Shown here: one piece after another, positions 11,501 through 22,033 of the stretch
How positions within the stretch are numbered: the stretch's first letter is position 1
How the letters are laid out: every line of letters begins with the position of its first letter
From: Branchiostoma floridae
Taxonomy: Eukaryota > Chordata > Leptocardii > Amphioxiformes > Branchiostomatidae
Length of the DNA: 56,660 nucleotides
NCBI RefSeq assembly: GCF_000003815.2
Contig: NC_049988.1
Span: forward strand, 3,230,419 to 3,287,078
Direction: 5' to 3'
Notes under the pieces: model-generated
Database searches by the model: none
What the model was told of the DNA's origin: nothing
The model's input: only the letters and a program-made list of their open reading frames with translations
Made by a program: the position numbers and the translations under genes

Positions 11501-14500
11501 CTCAAACAGCTATCGGCTCTGTGTGTTTGTTGTTTACAATATCTCAGTATAGAGCCCTAAACACCGATTTGTTGATGGTGCTGTGAACCAAGTGTTTACA
11601 TTCATATAGCCTGTGGAGCTGCTCAAACAGCTATCGGCTCTGTGTGTTTCTTGTTTACAATATCTCTGTATGGAGCCCTAAACACCGACTTGTTGATGGT
11701 GACGTGAACCAAGTGTTTACATTCATATAGCCCGTGGAGCTGCTCAAACAGCTATCGGCTCTGTGTGTTTGTTGTTTACAATATCTCTGTATAGAGCGCT
11801 AAACACGGATTTGTTGATGGTGACGTGAACCAAGTGTTTACATTCATATAGCCCGTGGAGCTGTTCAGACAGCTATCGGCTCCGTGTGTTTGTTGTTTAC
11901 AGTATTTCTGTATGGAGCCCTAAACACCGATTTGTTGATGGTGACGTGAACCAAGTGTTTACATTCATATAGCCCGTGGAGCTGCTCAAACAGCTATTGG
12001 CTCTGTGTGTTTGTTGTTTACAATATCTCAGTATAGAGCCCTAAACACCGATTTGTTGATAGTAATGTGAACCAAGTGTTTACATTCATATAGCCCGTGG
12101 AGCTGCTCAAACAGCTATCGGCTCTGTGTGTTTGTTGTTTACATTATCTCTGTATGGAGCGGCGGCATTGGAGCCCTAAACACCGACTTGTTGATGGTGA
12201 CGTGAACCAAGTGTTTACATTCATATAGCCCGTGGAGCTGTTCAAACAGCTATCGGCTCCGTGTGTTTGTTGTTTACAGTATTTCTGTATGGAGCCCTAA
12301 ACACCGATTTGTTGATGGTGACGTGAACCAAGTGTTTACATTCATATAGCCCGTGGAGCTGCTCAAACAGCTATTGGCTCTGTGTGTTTGTTGTTTACAA
12401 TATCTCTGTATAGAGCGCTAAACACCGATTTGTTGATGGTGACGTGAACCTAGTGTACACATTCATATAGCCCGTGGAGCTGCTCAAACAGCTATCGGCT
12501 CTGTGTGTTTGTTGTTTACAATATCTCTGTATAGAGCGCTAAACACCGATTTGTTGATGGTGACGTGAACCAAGTGTTTACATTCATATAGCCCGTGGAG
12601 CTGTTCTAACAGCTATCGGCTCCGTGTGTTTGTTGTTTACAGTATTTCTGTATGGAGCCCTAAACACCGATTTGTTGATGGTGACGTGAACCAAGTGTTT
12701 ACATTCATATAGCCCGTGGAGCTGCTCAAACAGCTATCGGCTTCGTGTGTTTGTTGTTTACAGTATCTCTGTATGGAGCCCTAAACACCGATTTGTTGAT
12801 GTTGACGTGAACCAAGTGTATACATTCATAGCCCGTAGAGCGCCTCTCAAACAGCCCTCTGTTACCGTATAGAGCGCTAAGACCAATTTGTTTTGGGTGA
12901 CGTGAACCAAATGTTTACATTCATAGCCCGTGTACCATGTTTTGCGTACAGCTGCTAGTTCAGTCCGGTTGTTTGTCCTCTACGAGAGAAGCTCCTCCAT
13001 GTAATACTAAAAATTCCATGAAGGTGACGAGAACCAAGTGTTTGTATTCATAGCGCATAGAGCTCGCTCGGTGGAGCTGGAGGGCTGCACGAGCAACCTC
13101 CATGGAGGTCAGCTCTGTGGAGCTCCTCCATGGAGGTTGCTCGTGCAGCCCCTATTGAGAAGTGGTGTGTCTCCATGTACTCACTTGAAGTTCCGTACAT
13201 AATGCAGGAGGTTACAGCACCTTGCAAGGTGTGCGGGAGCGCTTTGTTATATTCCCAGTACCGACACACACAGGGCCAGAAGAACCGGTCTTCCAGCAGG
13301 GCCATCACAACCTCATTGTCAGGATAGCGCTCTTCCAAACCCATGGCGGCATCACTGTCCTGCTGGAAATACTCTCTGATGTAGAGTGTCCACCCAGTCC
13401 ACCAATCTGCAAAAGGGTGATAAACTAGTAGTTTTTATGTATCTTTCTTTCATAGCTAAAAAATTGAAATCACCTGTCGACAGCCTAGTCGCCTTTTTGC
13501 TACCGTCTTCAGGAAAAAAATGATCGGTTCTAATTATGAATCTTACTGGTAGGTGGCGCTGCAGTTAGTTAAGTCTGGTATCAAACGTGACTAAGTCGGT
13601 ATCCCCCTTATCAAAGTAGAACATGTCAGCTTGAAATTAGAAGAAAGGCTACCGAAACGTTCACGTTACTAGTATTTGGTTTGCATGAAGAAAATTTCTA
13701 CCCAGTGATTTACCAACCTAATGAAACTAGTTTGTCTTGTACAAAATCACGGCTGTTGTCTATCAGAACATTTTCCTAACCAAATAGAAGGGTCATATAC
13801 AGAGTAAGCTCTGACGGGGCCATTGGAATAGACCAATCTTAAGTGTCAATCAAATTTAGCTATTTGTCCAATAAGAGAGAGAGATTCGGTCACGTGGGTG
13901 TGGCTTCAAGATGACGGTCAATTATAATCACCTGTTGTCAGTGACGTAGCTGGTGACGTCACAGGCAGGTGTACAGACGATGTTGTGGAGGTGGTTGGAA
14001 ATGTTGTCTGGTCCAGCTAGTATAAGATAGTATAAGAAACCTGTTGTAAGTCAGCTATTCACATTAGCGTAGAAATTATTACCATCACAATTTAACAGCA
14101 ATGCACATGACCTCTCTTATTCCACGCAGGTGTAAAATGGAAACCTGACTTCGGTTTGGGACGTTAAGAGCGGGGGTTCCAATACCATGCACAGACATGG
14201 CCTAGACACAATTAACAACAAGGATAACAACCCCAAAGCCTCAAAAAAGACTATGGGACCACCTGTACCTACTTTTTTTAAATAAAAGTCAGATTTAAAA
14301 CATGTACCATAGCGAAACATATTCTCTGTACAATTCCTATCATTTTCGGCCATTCAAAACATTTATATGTCAAGAATATAAAGATATATACAGGTACCAT
14401 ACAAGTAACTGTCATCCAACAACAATATATCAAAAGTAATTTTAAATTAGTGTGATCTATAGCCTGAAATAAAGTTAAGTGGATTAGAGAACGTACCGTT

Positions 14501-17500
14501 ATGTTTTCGTTGGGATGGAATCCCAGTCTGCTGTGTTGGTTGAAGATGACGGCCACCACTGTTGCAGCAGTCACGGCAATGATGACACCAACACAGACAG
14601 CCAACACGCACCCTGGACGGGACCTGCAGAACTCACGGCAGTTCTGACTCCATATCGGGGCGTCATCTTCAGCACCTTCTGTGGAAAAACAAACGAGATG
14701 CTATAATAGACAAAAAAATTGTGCATTTCATCCTCGTATCCATCTATTTCCGCTTTCCACACCAATGAAAATTATCAGAAACACTATGATTTGAAAATTG
14801 GCTTAAAAGTCGTTATCTAACAATATCTGAATATATTTTTGCTTAACGAATCAATGAATCAATAGACATGTTGACAAAATATAGCTATTTCTTAAAGTTA
14901 GCTGAGACTGGGTCAAAATGTACGTCATTGGGGTTTTGATTCCAGGCTACTGTGCAAAATCTGTCCGTGTCAAATACACTTTATTACTACACTCAGGTGT
15001 AAATGGGTACCTGGCTCCGGTTTGGGATATGAAACACGGAAGGAAAGGGATGATACCAATTTCTAAAACAAGGTCAAAGACAAACACCACACCCCTCCTC
15101 TGTACAAAAATCTACCTTTAGCATTCCAGAATAAGCAAGGTCTTTTTACTTCGGTAACGTTACAAAGTAAGAAAGAAAAAAAAAAAGGAAACGTTCACAT
15201 GATCACTAAAAGGCGCTTTGTTTGATAGACATTAAAGGTACATTACTCACCCCTGCTGCCATCCCTGACTCGGTGTCTCATGCACACCGCATCTTGCGCT
15301 GCTACAAACTCAGCATCCAAATCTGCATACACGTTATCTGGTGTTGGCGGTCCCAGCTGGTTATCGTCCATTTTGTAGAAAGGCTGTTGTTCGTTTTTGT
15401 CATCAGCTGAGGCGGCGTCCATCTCGTAAAAGGGCTGTTCTTGTTTGTCTCTCTCTTTGGCAGCGGTGACGTCCATCTTGTAAAATGGCTGTTCTTGTTC
15501 TTTATCAGCTGGGAAAATGTCCATTTCATAGAATGGCTGAGCTGAGGCATTTTGGATCGCGTCTTGTACTGCCAGAAAATCTGGGTCTAAATCGGCATAA
15601 ACTTGCATGGATAAGTTCGAATGTTCCTCATCGTTCTCGTAATGTCTATCATTGTCGTGATGCCTGACAGTGTGTTCTTCATCGTTCTCGTAATGCCTGT
15701 CAGTGTGTTCTTCATCGTTCTCGTAATGCCTGTCAGTGCGTTCTTCATCGTTCTCGTAATGCCTGGCAGTGTGTTCTTCATTGTTTTCGTAATGTCTGGC
15801 AGTGTGTTCTTCATTGTTTTCGTAATGCCTGGCAGTGTGTTCTTCATTGTTCTCGTAATGCCTGGAAGTGTGTTCTTCATTGTTCCCGTGATGCCTGGCA
15901 GTGTGTTCTTCATCGTTCTCATAATGTCCATGATTTTTATCGTACTGGAAATATTTGTGTTCTTCATCATTCTCGTAATGTCCGTGATTTTTAACGTACT
16001 GGAAATATTTGTGTTCTCCATCGTTCTCGTAATGTCCGTGATTTTTATCGTACTGGAAATATTTGTGTTCTTCATCGTTCTCATAATGTCCGTGATTTTT
16101 ATCGTACTGGAAATATTTGTGTTCTCCATCGTTCTCGTAATGTCCAACTTTTCCATCATTCTCTCTGTTTTCAGCGTTCTGCAATTTACACTCCTCACCA
16201 TATTCTATTACAGGCTTCAAAACTGATTCTGGGTCTTCCCTTGCACGCAGCGCCTGTCTCTGCCAGTCGAGGATCCGCTTGGTAGACCAGAACCTCTGTC
16301 CCATCTGCCTGACGTAGAGCGAGTCCGGCGGGCGGCAGGGCACATCGGCCGGCTGAGGGGGTGGCTCCCTCGGTCGAACTGCAGCAGGTGCAGATACTGT
16401 ATGGAAATAAAGAAGAAAATGAAAATTGGGTACATGTACACAATCACAACATTTGTTCTATGTGTTAAAGATTCCTTTGTAGCAGGACCAAATTGTTTAT
16501 CTGCCAACGATTCTGCAGTCAGTTTACAACCTCCCTTGACAGTTCCGCCTTCCACTGCTAAGTGGCGCTGCTGGCACTGGAGTGGTAAAAAAAGACGGTC
16601 CAAAAGGTGACTGCTAACGACCAGGGGAATGGGGGAGGGGGGTGGTTGTTTACAAACTCCGTCACACTTAGAGGCTGCTTTCCTTACACACGCTATATAT
16701 ATAACAATGGGAAATAGATTCAGACACTATGCCGAGGAAGGTAGTACAGGGCTACTAATACGTTGACAAATGAATCATGTGAAAAATTTATAAACGTGAA
16801 ACATTATTACCAAATATTTATCATGCAAATAAGAAACTAATCCGTATAATCAGGGTGAAAGTGCCATAATTTCATAGTGGGAAATGGCGGGGATTCCCTT
16901 CTAGTACTTACGACATGTGGAAATTTGTCGTATGCGGTCACTACGATGCATAGATTATGTAAATGTGGAAGGTATTTGCATAATCTATGATAGGATTTAT
17001 ACAAACGAGAAGACGTCTCCAATACAATACAAAATGTATATGTATTTATGGTTACGAAAGCCATTATGAATGAAATAGATTATTTTAATTACATTGTAAG
17101 TTGCATAATCAATTCGGCAAGATGAAGCTATGAAGGCTCCAAACATTTCATTGGGTATGAGGTCTCCGAACTCTCGTTTCGGTTGTGCTGCAAGACGTAT
17201 TGCCCAAACCTATATTATTTACACGTTTGCTAAAATTGATGCATGTACATGTTTATAAACATGGTCTAACCAAAAAGAAATTGCACTGGGCCACATAAAA
17301 AAAATTTTATAAGTCCTTGTGTCCGGGCACATAATACTTAATAGGCACAGAATTCTCCGCATACTACACACAGATTTCACGAATAATTTCCAAATATATG
17401 TGATACATGACATCATGTTAGCCAATTCGTTACAACAACACGACGGCTTGCTGTCGGTATTTTCCGGCAAATTCGGCGAGATGTTACGACGTTGCGAATC

Positions 17501-18648
17501 GGGAATCATCGTTTGTGGTCGGAACACGAACAAAATGGCAGACAGCATATATGTAAGGGAAATTTTTTAAAAAATGTGAAAAGGCTCGTCTTTTTGTCTT
17601 GTTATTTTGTTGTACATGGAGTCGACGTCAACCCTATAAGTTGAAAATTACATGTACCTGTATTCATATTTTCATACGCATATTCTTACAAAACTGCATC
17701 ATCTGTATTCTGTATTTTAATCGGAATCTATGGGGTAATGTCCGCCGGCTGTTGCATAAACAACTGTAATAGCGACGGGCAAAAAAAGTTCCGACAAATC
17801 ACCGCGACGGCTTGCTTTCGGGATTTTCCGGCAAGTTCGGCGATATGTTACGTCGTTGCGAATCGGGAATCATCGTTTGTGGTCGGAAAATGTGCGAAAT
17901 TTCAGCCTGTTTGTGAGACGCAATGGCGTCACATTATTAGTCTAGTAGTATGTCTCTGCAGTGAGATAGATCTAAAGCGTAGGTAACTGGAAATTAACGC
18001 AGATACACTAGGAACCGGAATTCGAAACTTGTGCAAACTTAACTATCAGCTATCAGAGATCAAACACTGACTCAAACTAGAACTGCTACCATTAACCAAA
18101 AAATTAAAGGGAAATTTTGAAGAAAAGAGTGAAAAGGCGTGCCTTTTTTTTTACATGGACTCGACGTCAAACCCATTAGTTGAAAATGACATGTACCTAT
18201 ATTCATATTTTCATACGCATATTCTTACAAAACTCCATCATCTATCCTGTATTCTGTGCTTTAACCAGGTTCTACGGAGTAATGTCCGCCGACTGTTGAA
18301 TAAACAACTAAATTAGCGACGGGATACATAATTCAACAAAGGGCCTACAAATCCCCGTGTATTGGAAACGATAAATGGGTTGAGCAACAATGAATTATAT
18401 ATTTTACAGCGTTCATAAAACGTCACCGTACCTGCTGTCTTCCTAGTGTCATAAAGTCTGTCCAACTCGTCGTCTCCACAGGACGGACCCGCCTGTACCT
18501 GTACCCGCCTTGTACTCCCCACACTCTCCTTCTGTAGTAATGGCGGTTTCTTCTTCACTTTTACCGCCGGAATTCTGGTGGTTTCTCCGTCTTCAGCTTC
18601 CAAATTCCCGATCCCTTTCCGAACTTCCATGTTGGCTTTTTCGGCCAT
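5518..18648 (-). CDS. Membrane protein with Tyr-motif tail, Thr/Ser stalk and RI-type LRRs (867 aa model)
   Basis: Six exons join with matching phases (1,1,0,1,1): 18432-18648, 15251-16396, 14497-14678, 13932-14016, 13185-13406 and 5518-6269. Together they give 868 codons including TAA. Residues 1-455 have no signal peptide. About 158-330 are HYEN(D/N)EEH repeats, and 337-443 hold two VYADLD motifs around four FY(E/K)MD motifs. Residues 478-500 are one hydrophobic helix (CVLAVCVGVIIA...). Residues 516-543 are a Thr/Ser stalk (TTSTTSSVHL). Residues 545-618 are Trp-rich (WWTGWTLYI, FFWPCVCRYW). Residues 619-867 contain LRRs of the ribonuclease-inhibitor/NLR type (LKSLTLANNNIGDDGVEAI, LQNLYLARNEL). 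Topology suggests a signal-anchored surface protein with the LRRs outside, or the reverse. Repeated Tyr motifs suggest phosphotyrosine docking, which is inference. The last intron carries a fold-back transposon. The start is the first ATG in the 5' exon; a further upstream exon is possible. The family is not recognised by name. Confidence 0.7.
6650..7570 (+). repeat. Left array of 121-bp tandem repeats in the fold-back element
   Basis: About seven to eight units begin GTGTTTAGGGCTCCATACAG and contain AACACACAGAGCCGATAGCT and TTCACGTCACCATCAACAAA. The spacing between successive GTGTTTAGxG starts at 6780, 6901 and 7022 is exactly 121 bp. Units differ by a few substitutions only. Long open frames here are by-products of the repeat. 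Confidence 0.9.
8505..8581. repeat. Short stem-loop inside the fold-back arm
   Basis: TCGTGACCATTTCCTTTCATA is followed after about 35 bases by TATGAAAGGAAAAAGTCACGA, giving an imperfect hairpin near the inner end of the left arm. Confidence 0.6.
9676..9889. mobile_element. 214-bp hairpin MITE with perfect 9-bp target duplication
   Basis: The left end TAGCCTCTACCAGGCTTCG is matched by CGAAGCCTGGTAGAGGCTA at the right. Inner arms (GCTAGGGGAGTCAGCCGGCC and its complement) make almost the whole element a hairpin. It is flanked by CGAAACTCA at 9667-9675 and again at 9890-9898. A 9-bp duplication is typical of Mutator-like elements. It is inserted in the central loop of the fold-back element and is therefore younger than it. 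Confidence 0.9.
11380..12840 (-). repeat. Right array of 121-bp tandem repeats, inverted
   Basis: This is the same 121-bp unit as the left array but in reverse complement, with about twelve copies. One copy near 12160 carries a small insertion (GCGGCGGCATTGGAG) that repeats part of the unit. The copy number exceeds the left arm, showing that the arms have changed independently by unequal exchange or slippage. Confidence 0.9.
15630..16142 (-). repeat. Coding minisatellite with two unit lengths (33 bp and 54 bp)
   Basis: Inside exon 15251-16396 the DNA repeats in frame. The left part (about 15630-15925) has 33-bp units encoding HYENDEEHTDR-like 11-mers. The right part (about 15925-16142) has four 54-bp units encoding HYENDEEHKYFQYDKNHG-like 18-mers. 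Both share the HYEN(D/N)EEH core, so the longer unit looks like the shorter one with an inserted segment. The opposite strand is also open through the region, as a repeat artefact. Confidence 0.9.
17440..18325. repeat. Tandem direct duplication in intron 1 of the LRR membrane gene
   Basis: The block with TTTTCCGGCAAATTCGGCGA at about 17460 recurs at about 17822. The block from GGGAAATTTTTTAAAA (17558) through the ATTAGCGACGGG-type end (17780) recurs at 18110-18323. The order is A-B-A'-(spacer)-B', with few per cent divergence. A short frame starting MSAGCCINNCNS at 17738 lies at the B/A' junction. Confidence 0.75.
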
Positions 18649-19455
18649 GTGTTTTCTCTGCTGAGGAAGGATTTTCTGTATCACCGCTTCCCCTGCAGAC
18701 TTCCTCTCTCCAATAACGCTCTATAACGCCCAGAACTGACGGAGATCATTACGTCTCAAGGCTAGATGGTATTTTGATGTGGTTGCCATGGAGAGGAAAT
18801 TCCCGAATTACGTCAATGCGGCGTTAATCGTACGTGATTGGATGGATTCGGTCCTTCCGAATCTAATAAGTCTACTAGCTGAATATTTATTCCGTCAGAG
18901 AAGGGACTGTGGACGATTTGTGTACAAGGCATTGATTGTAAAACCAAAACAAAAAGAGACCACGTGTTACTTTTATCTAAGTATAATCCTGGAAAACAAT
19001 GGAATCATATCATCAATACTGATTGCGAGGATGTGCATGGAGGGTGTAAATTTTTCCTTTACAGCAAATTAAGTCAGCGGTTTAATTCATGCACTATTTA
19101 ACATAATATTTTGAACACTTCCATCATCTTAGTGCTCATGTTAAAGATCAAGACTATTTTTTTAATTGAGGGACTTAAGAAAGTTTACTTGTTGGTTTAC
19201 ATCAATTTGGAATCGGTTGCTAAAACGGATGCTAACTTTATAAGGAATGACGTCAGAACTTTTCCCACCTACAAGAAAGATGCCCTTTTACAGCAGAACG
19301 CATGCTCGGCGCACGCGCAATAGCCCGCGAGACATGGATTTGGCGGGGCACGTATTTGGCTCGACACCTGTCGCTAGGAGCGTGGTTTAGTCATTTTAAC
19401 GTAATCCACGCTTTGGAAAGGCCTAAATATTCAGAATTTCAACCATCGTCAAGCC
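18649..19455. other. Non-coding stretch, nothing recognised
   Basis: Upstream of the first ATG of the six-exon gene. It should contain that gene's 5' UTR and promoter, but I see no clear TATA box or other diagnostic element. No repeats shared with the rest of the window were noticed. Confidence 0.4.
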
Positions 19456-19617
19456 ATGGCTAGATTTCGAATCAGTGATCAACCCCTACGAATTGAAGTG
19501 GTAAGATACAACCAGACTCCTCAGAATGAAGTCAATTTTATATCAGAGTGTTCTTTATACAATGATATACTCTTTTACCAGTGCCCTCAATGTAAACACA
19601 CGATGTAAACAGTTAAC
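19456..19617 (+). pseudogene. Remnant of a LINE-type retrotransposon C-terminal region
   Basis: The frame starts MARFRISDQPLRIEV, continues VRYNQTPQNEV, then FYQCPQC, and ends at TAA. Retrotransposon polyproteins often end with a segment of the form LxxFRxSxHxLxIExGRY followed by a Cys-rich N-x-V-E-D-E-x-H-F motif, and this piece fits its first half. The Cys cluster is eroded. A second piece fitting the other half lies near 46.0-46.2 kb. It could also be chance similarity. Confidence 0.4.
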
Positions 19618-20079
19618 CAAAGTGGAAATGTATGTACGTATAATGACAGCCACGGCTAAATGCAAAAAATCACTAGAGGTCACCGATACTGGTCTGTCAC
19701 CCTTGCATACAAAACTGACATATGTCAAATCTGGCAATTTCCCCAGAACAATACCTTAGTGGAACAGTCTATCACCTCATCACTAACACTGAACATCTTC
19801 AAGTCGGCCAACTGGCCCAGTATATGGGCCTCCCCCAAACCCCAAATGTAGTTATAGACCGTTAGTGTAACCATCACCTCACAATAGTTTGTTATTATAA
19901 AATTTTTATTTCACTATTTTTATTTGAGCAATACCACCACCACCGGCCGCACTAGTACCGTGCACATCGGAATAGCCACAAGTAAACACATTTAAATTAC
20001 GGTGTACGGTTGCATTTTTCAATTCTGAATTATAATCATATGGCATTTTTAAAGAAAAAAGAGTACGGTACAGTACATA

Positions 20080-21010
20080 TTACTTTTATACAGTATCATA
20101 GGTCAGTTACAGTGTACGAAAAAGAGTAGAAATATACAAGACATTAAACTGTGTGCTGCACAGGCTATATATTCATTGCGAGGTGTGAAAAGGAACATTT
20201 TGTCAACTTTATTTTCTTTACGTGGTAGGGTTGTTGATTAAAGTACGTACTTTGAATACATAGCTGAAAATATATACATCTACTGCTACACTCATGGTGA
20301 CCACGCTAGTGTTACTTTATGCATTATAGACTTCGAAAGGTCCCTTAAAAACAGGCAGATCACCCCAGACAATGCATTTAAATCAATCAGAAAAAGATGA
20401 AAACAGTGCGGTGGCATCAGATTAAACCGTACAATGGAATGTCATCAACTGTCCCTTCAAAATCTGTCTCTCTCGCACAAGTAGGGCACACGTCACAGTT
20501 TAGGCGCGCAGTAAAAAGCTGTAACTGTGTGCTGCACAGGCTATATGTTCGTTGTATGAAGGTGTGAAATAAATCTTTCTGTCTGCATTTTTTATTCTTC
20601 ATTATAACGATATACATTTGGTTGACATTTTCGAAGAAAAACAAATACAGTACATTTTCAGTATCTCACAGGTACAAAAAGAGTAGATGAAAAAATATAT
20701 TGATCTGTGTGCTGCACAGGCTATATATTCAATGTAAGAAGGTGTGAAATAATCTTTCTGTCGACTTTATATAAGTTATCTGTAGGTCGTAGAGTTGTAT
20801 GATAAAGCTGAAAATATATACATGCGACCTTGAAAGCTTCCTTCAATAGGAAAAGACAGTCCACCCCAGACAATGCATTTAGATTAGCTGGACAAAAATT
20901 ATAAACAGGGCGGTGGTATCAGATTAAACCGCAGGATGGAATTTCATCTTCTATCGGTTTCCTCGCACATGTAGACCTGACGTGACAGAGTTGAGGTGCG
21001 CAGTAGAGGG
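20080..21010. repeat. Direct duplication of about 500 bp
   Basis: Shared landmarks occur in the same order: TGTGTGCTGCACAGGCTATA (about 20152, 20526 and 20707), CACCCCAGACAATGCATTTA (20362 and 20863), and GCGGTGGxATCAGATTAAACCG (20409 and 20910). The copies are diverged by many small changes. No frame is preserved, so it is non-coding or a decayed repeat. Confidence 0.75.
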
Positions 21011-21099
21011 CTCACATTTCAATGAAACTGTAGTGCGAAGTCTTAAAAGATCCTCCTTTTTCTTAAGAATTTTGGCCCAATCTGGAGACTTTTGGTTTT

Positions 21100-21640
21100 T
21101 GCAGGAACAAGTAGGTGCTAAGCTTTTCCATTTTGGTCGAAATCTGTTCAGTCCAGCAGTTTAGTTGTGGTAAGGACAATTGTGAGTTGTTATTAGTTCC
21201 CTTGGGTGTATACATGAAGAATAGAGCGAGCTTTCCTCAGACTTAGAGCTTGTCAAGCCATGCTTTCTTTGAATCATTGTAAAGATGACCTATGTGACTC
21301 TCGTAAAGAAGAATTTTCAAGATTGACATTGGGGTGAGCAGTTTTCTGAAGCGTTATTTCAGTGTTTTTCAACGTGTTTTCCTTCTCACAAGTCTAACTG
21401 TGGTATCTCTCCTGTAGTTAATCGCCAGACGAGGTGGACCACCATAAGGCCGGAGGAAACTAAGAGTCCTGGTCTGTGAGGAAGGTATGTCAGTGTTCCG
21501 TCATTTCGTTTTCATTCCTAGCAACAAAAGTGCTCTGGAATTAAGTCAAAGCACATCATGTGTACTTGTAGGTTACCCTGGGTATCATCCGATCTCTATC
21601 GGGACTCCTTGCACTCGCTGCCTTTTCTTGGGCGGGCCCG
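21100..21640. repeat. Interspersed repeat shared with 39920-40150
   Basis: Short phrases recur at both places: GCTTTTCCATTTTGGTC, CAGTTTxGTTG and ATAGAGCGAGCTTT, plus an inverted GGGACTCCTTGCACTC versus GAGTGCAAGGAGTGCC. Boundaries are unclear and no gene is recognised. The open frame at 21487-21762 has no features of a real protein. Confidence 0.45.
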
Positions 21641-22033
21641 GTAGCATTCAGATGGCACTCAGGCTACGTGTAGGTCAGCCATTGTTGTTACCTTTGCCAC
21701 GAAGGTTATGTTTTCAGCCGTTTTATGGTAGGGTCGCTGAGGACGTATGTGTACATGAGTAGCTGCTGATGAATGTTCATGATATTCAGCAGGTGAGTGT
21801 GCAGGAAGACAAATGTCAACATGTTGATGACACCACATGTGACAAATTTAGTACAGTGATACACGCATTTGTAAATAACTTCACTGCACAAAAACGTTGG
21901 GCAAAATATGCAGGTATTGCTACAGGTGAGTTAATGCTGATTGGACATGGTCCTCGGTGCAGAACTGGCTTTTCTGTAAAGTCATTCTGCTTATTCAATC
22001 TCTTTCGGTGTTGAATAAACCTCACTCTGACAC

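Larger units (their letters stand above)
6290..13156. mobile_element. 6.9-kb fold-back (long inverted repeat) element
   Basis: The outermost sequence GGGGCTGCACGAGCAACCTC at the left is matched by its reverse complement at 13133-13152. The arms stay homologous inward as far as about 8.6 kb on the left and 10.05 kb on the right, with indels and different repeat copy numbers. Each arm carries a short terminal unit, about 60-70-bp repeats (GGTCAGAGGTCTGTCCAAGC) and an array of 121-bp repeats. The left array runs about 6650-7570 and the right about 11380-12840. Candidate 9-bp target duplications, GAGAAGTGG, occur at 6281-6289 and 13157-13165. No transposase frame is visible, so it is non-autonomous. 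It lies within the last intron of the LRR membrane protein gene, just beside the splice acceptor. Confidence 0.85.

Noticed and set aside
6650-12840. CRISPR-like spaced repeats
   Set aside because: Units are contiguous 121-bp tandem copies without unique spacers, in a eukaryotic transposon.
13048-13184. Extension of the Trp-rich exon through the GTGAGTACATGG donor into the fold-back end
   Set aside because: The frame stays open into transposon sequence, but the strong GTGAGT donor and the phase match to the LRR exon acceptor argue for splicing there.
15587-16226. Long open frames on the opposite strand and other frame of the coding minisatellite
   Set aside because: A 33/54-bp repeat without stops in one frame tends to be open in others. 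Only the minus frame with the Tyr motifs splices in phase with neighbouring exons.
21487-21762. 91-residue frame between repeats
   Set aside because: No domain, no splice context and partial overlap with a dispersed repeat, so probably chance.
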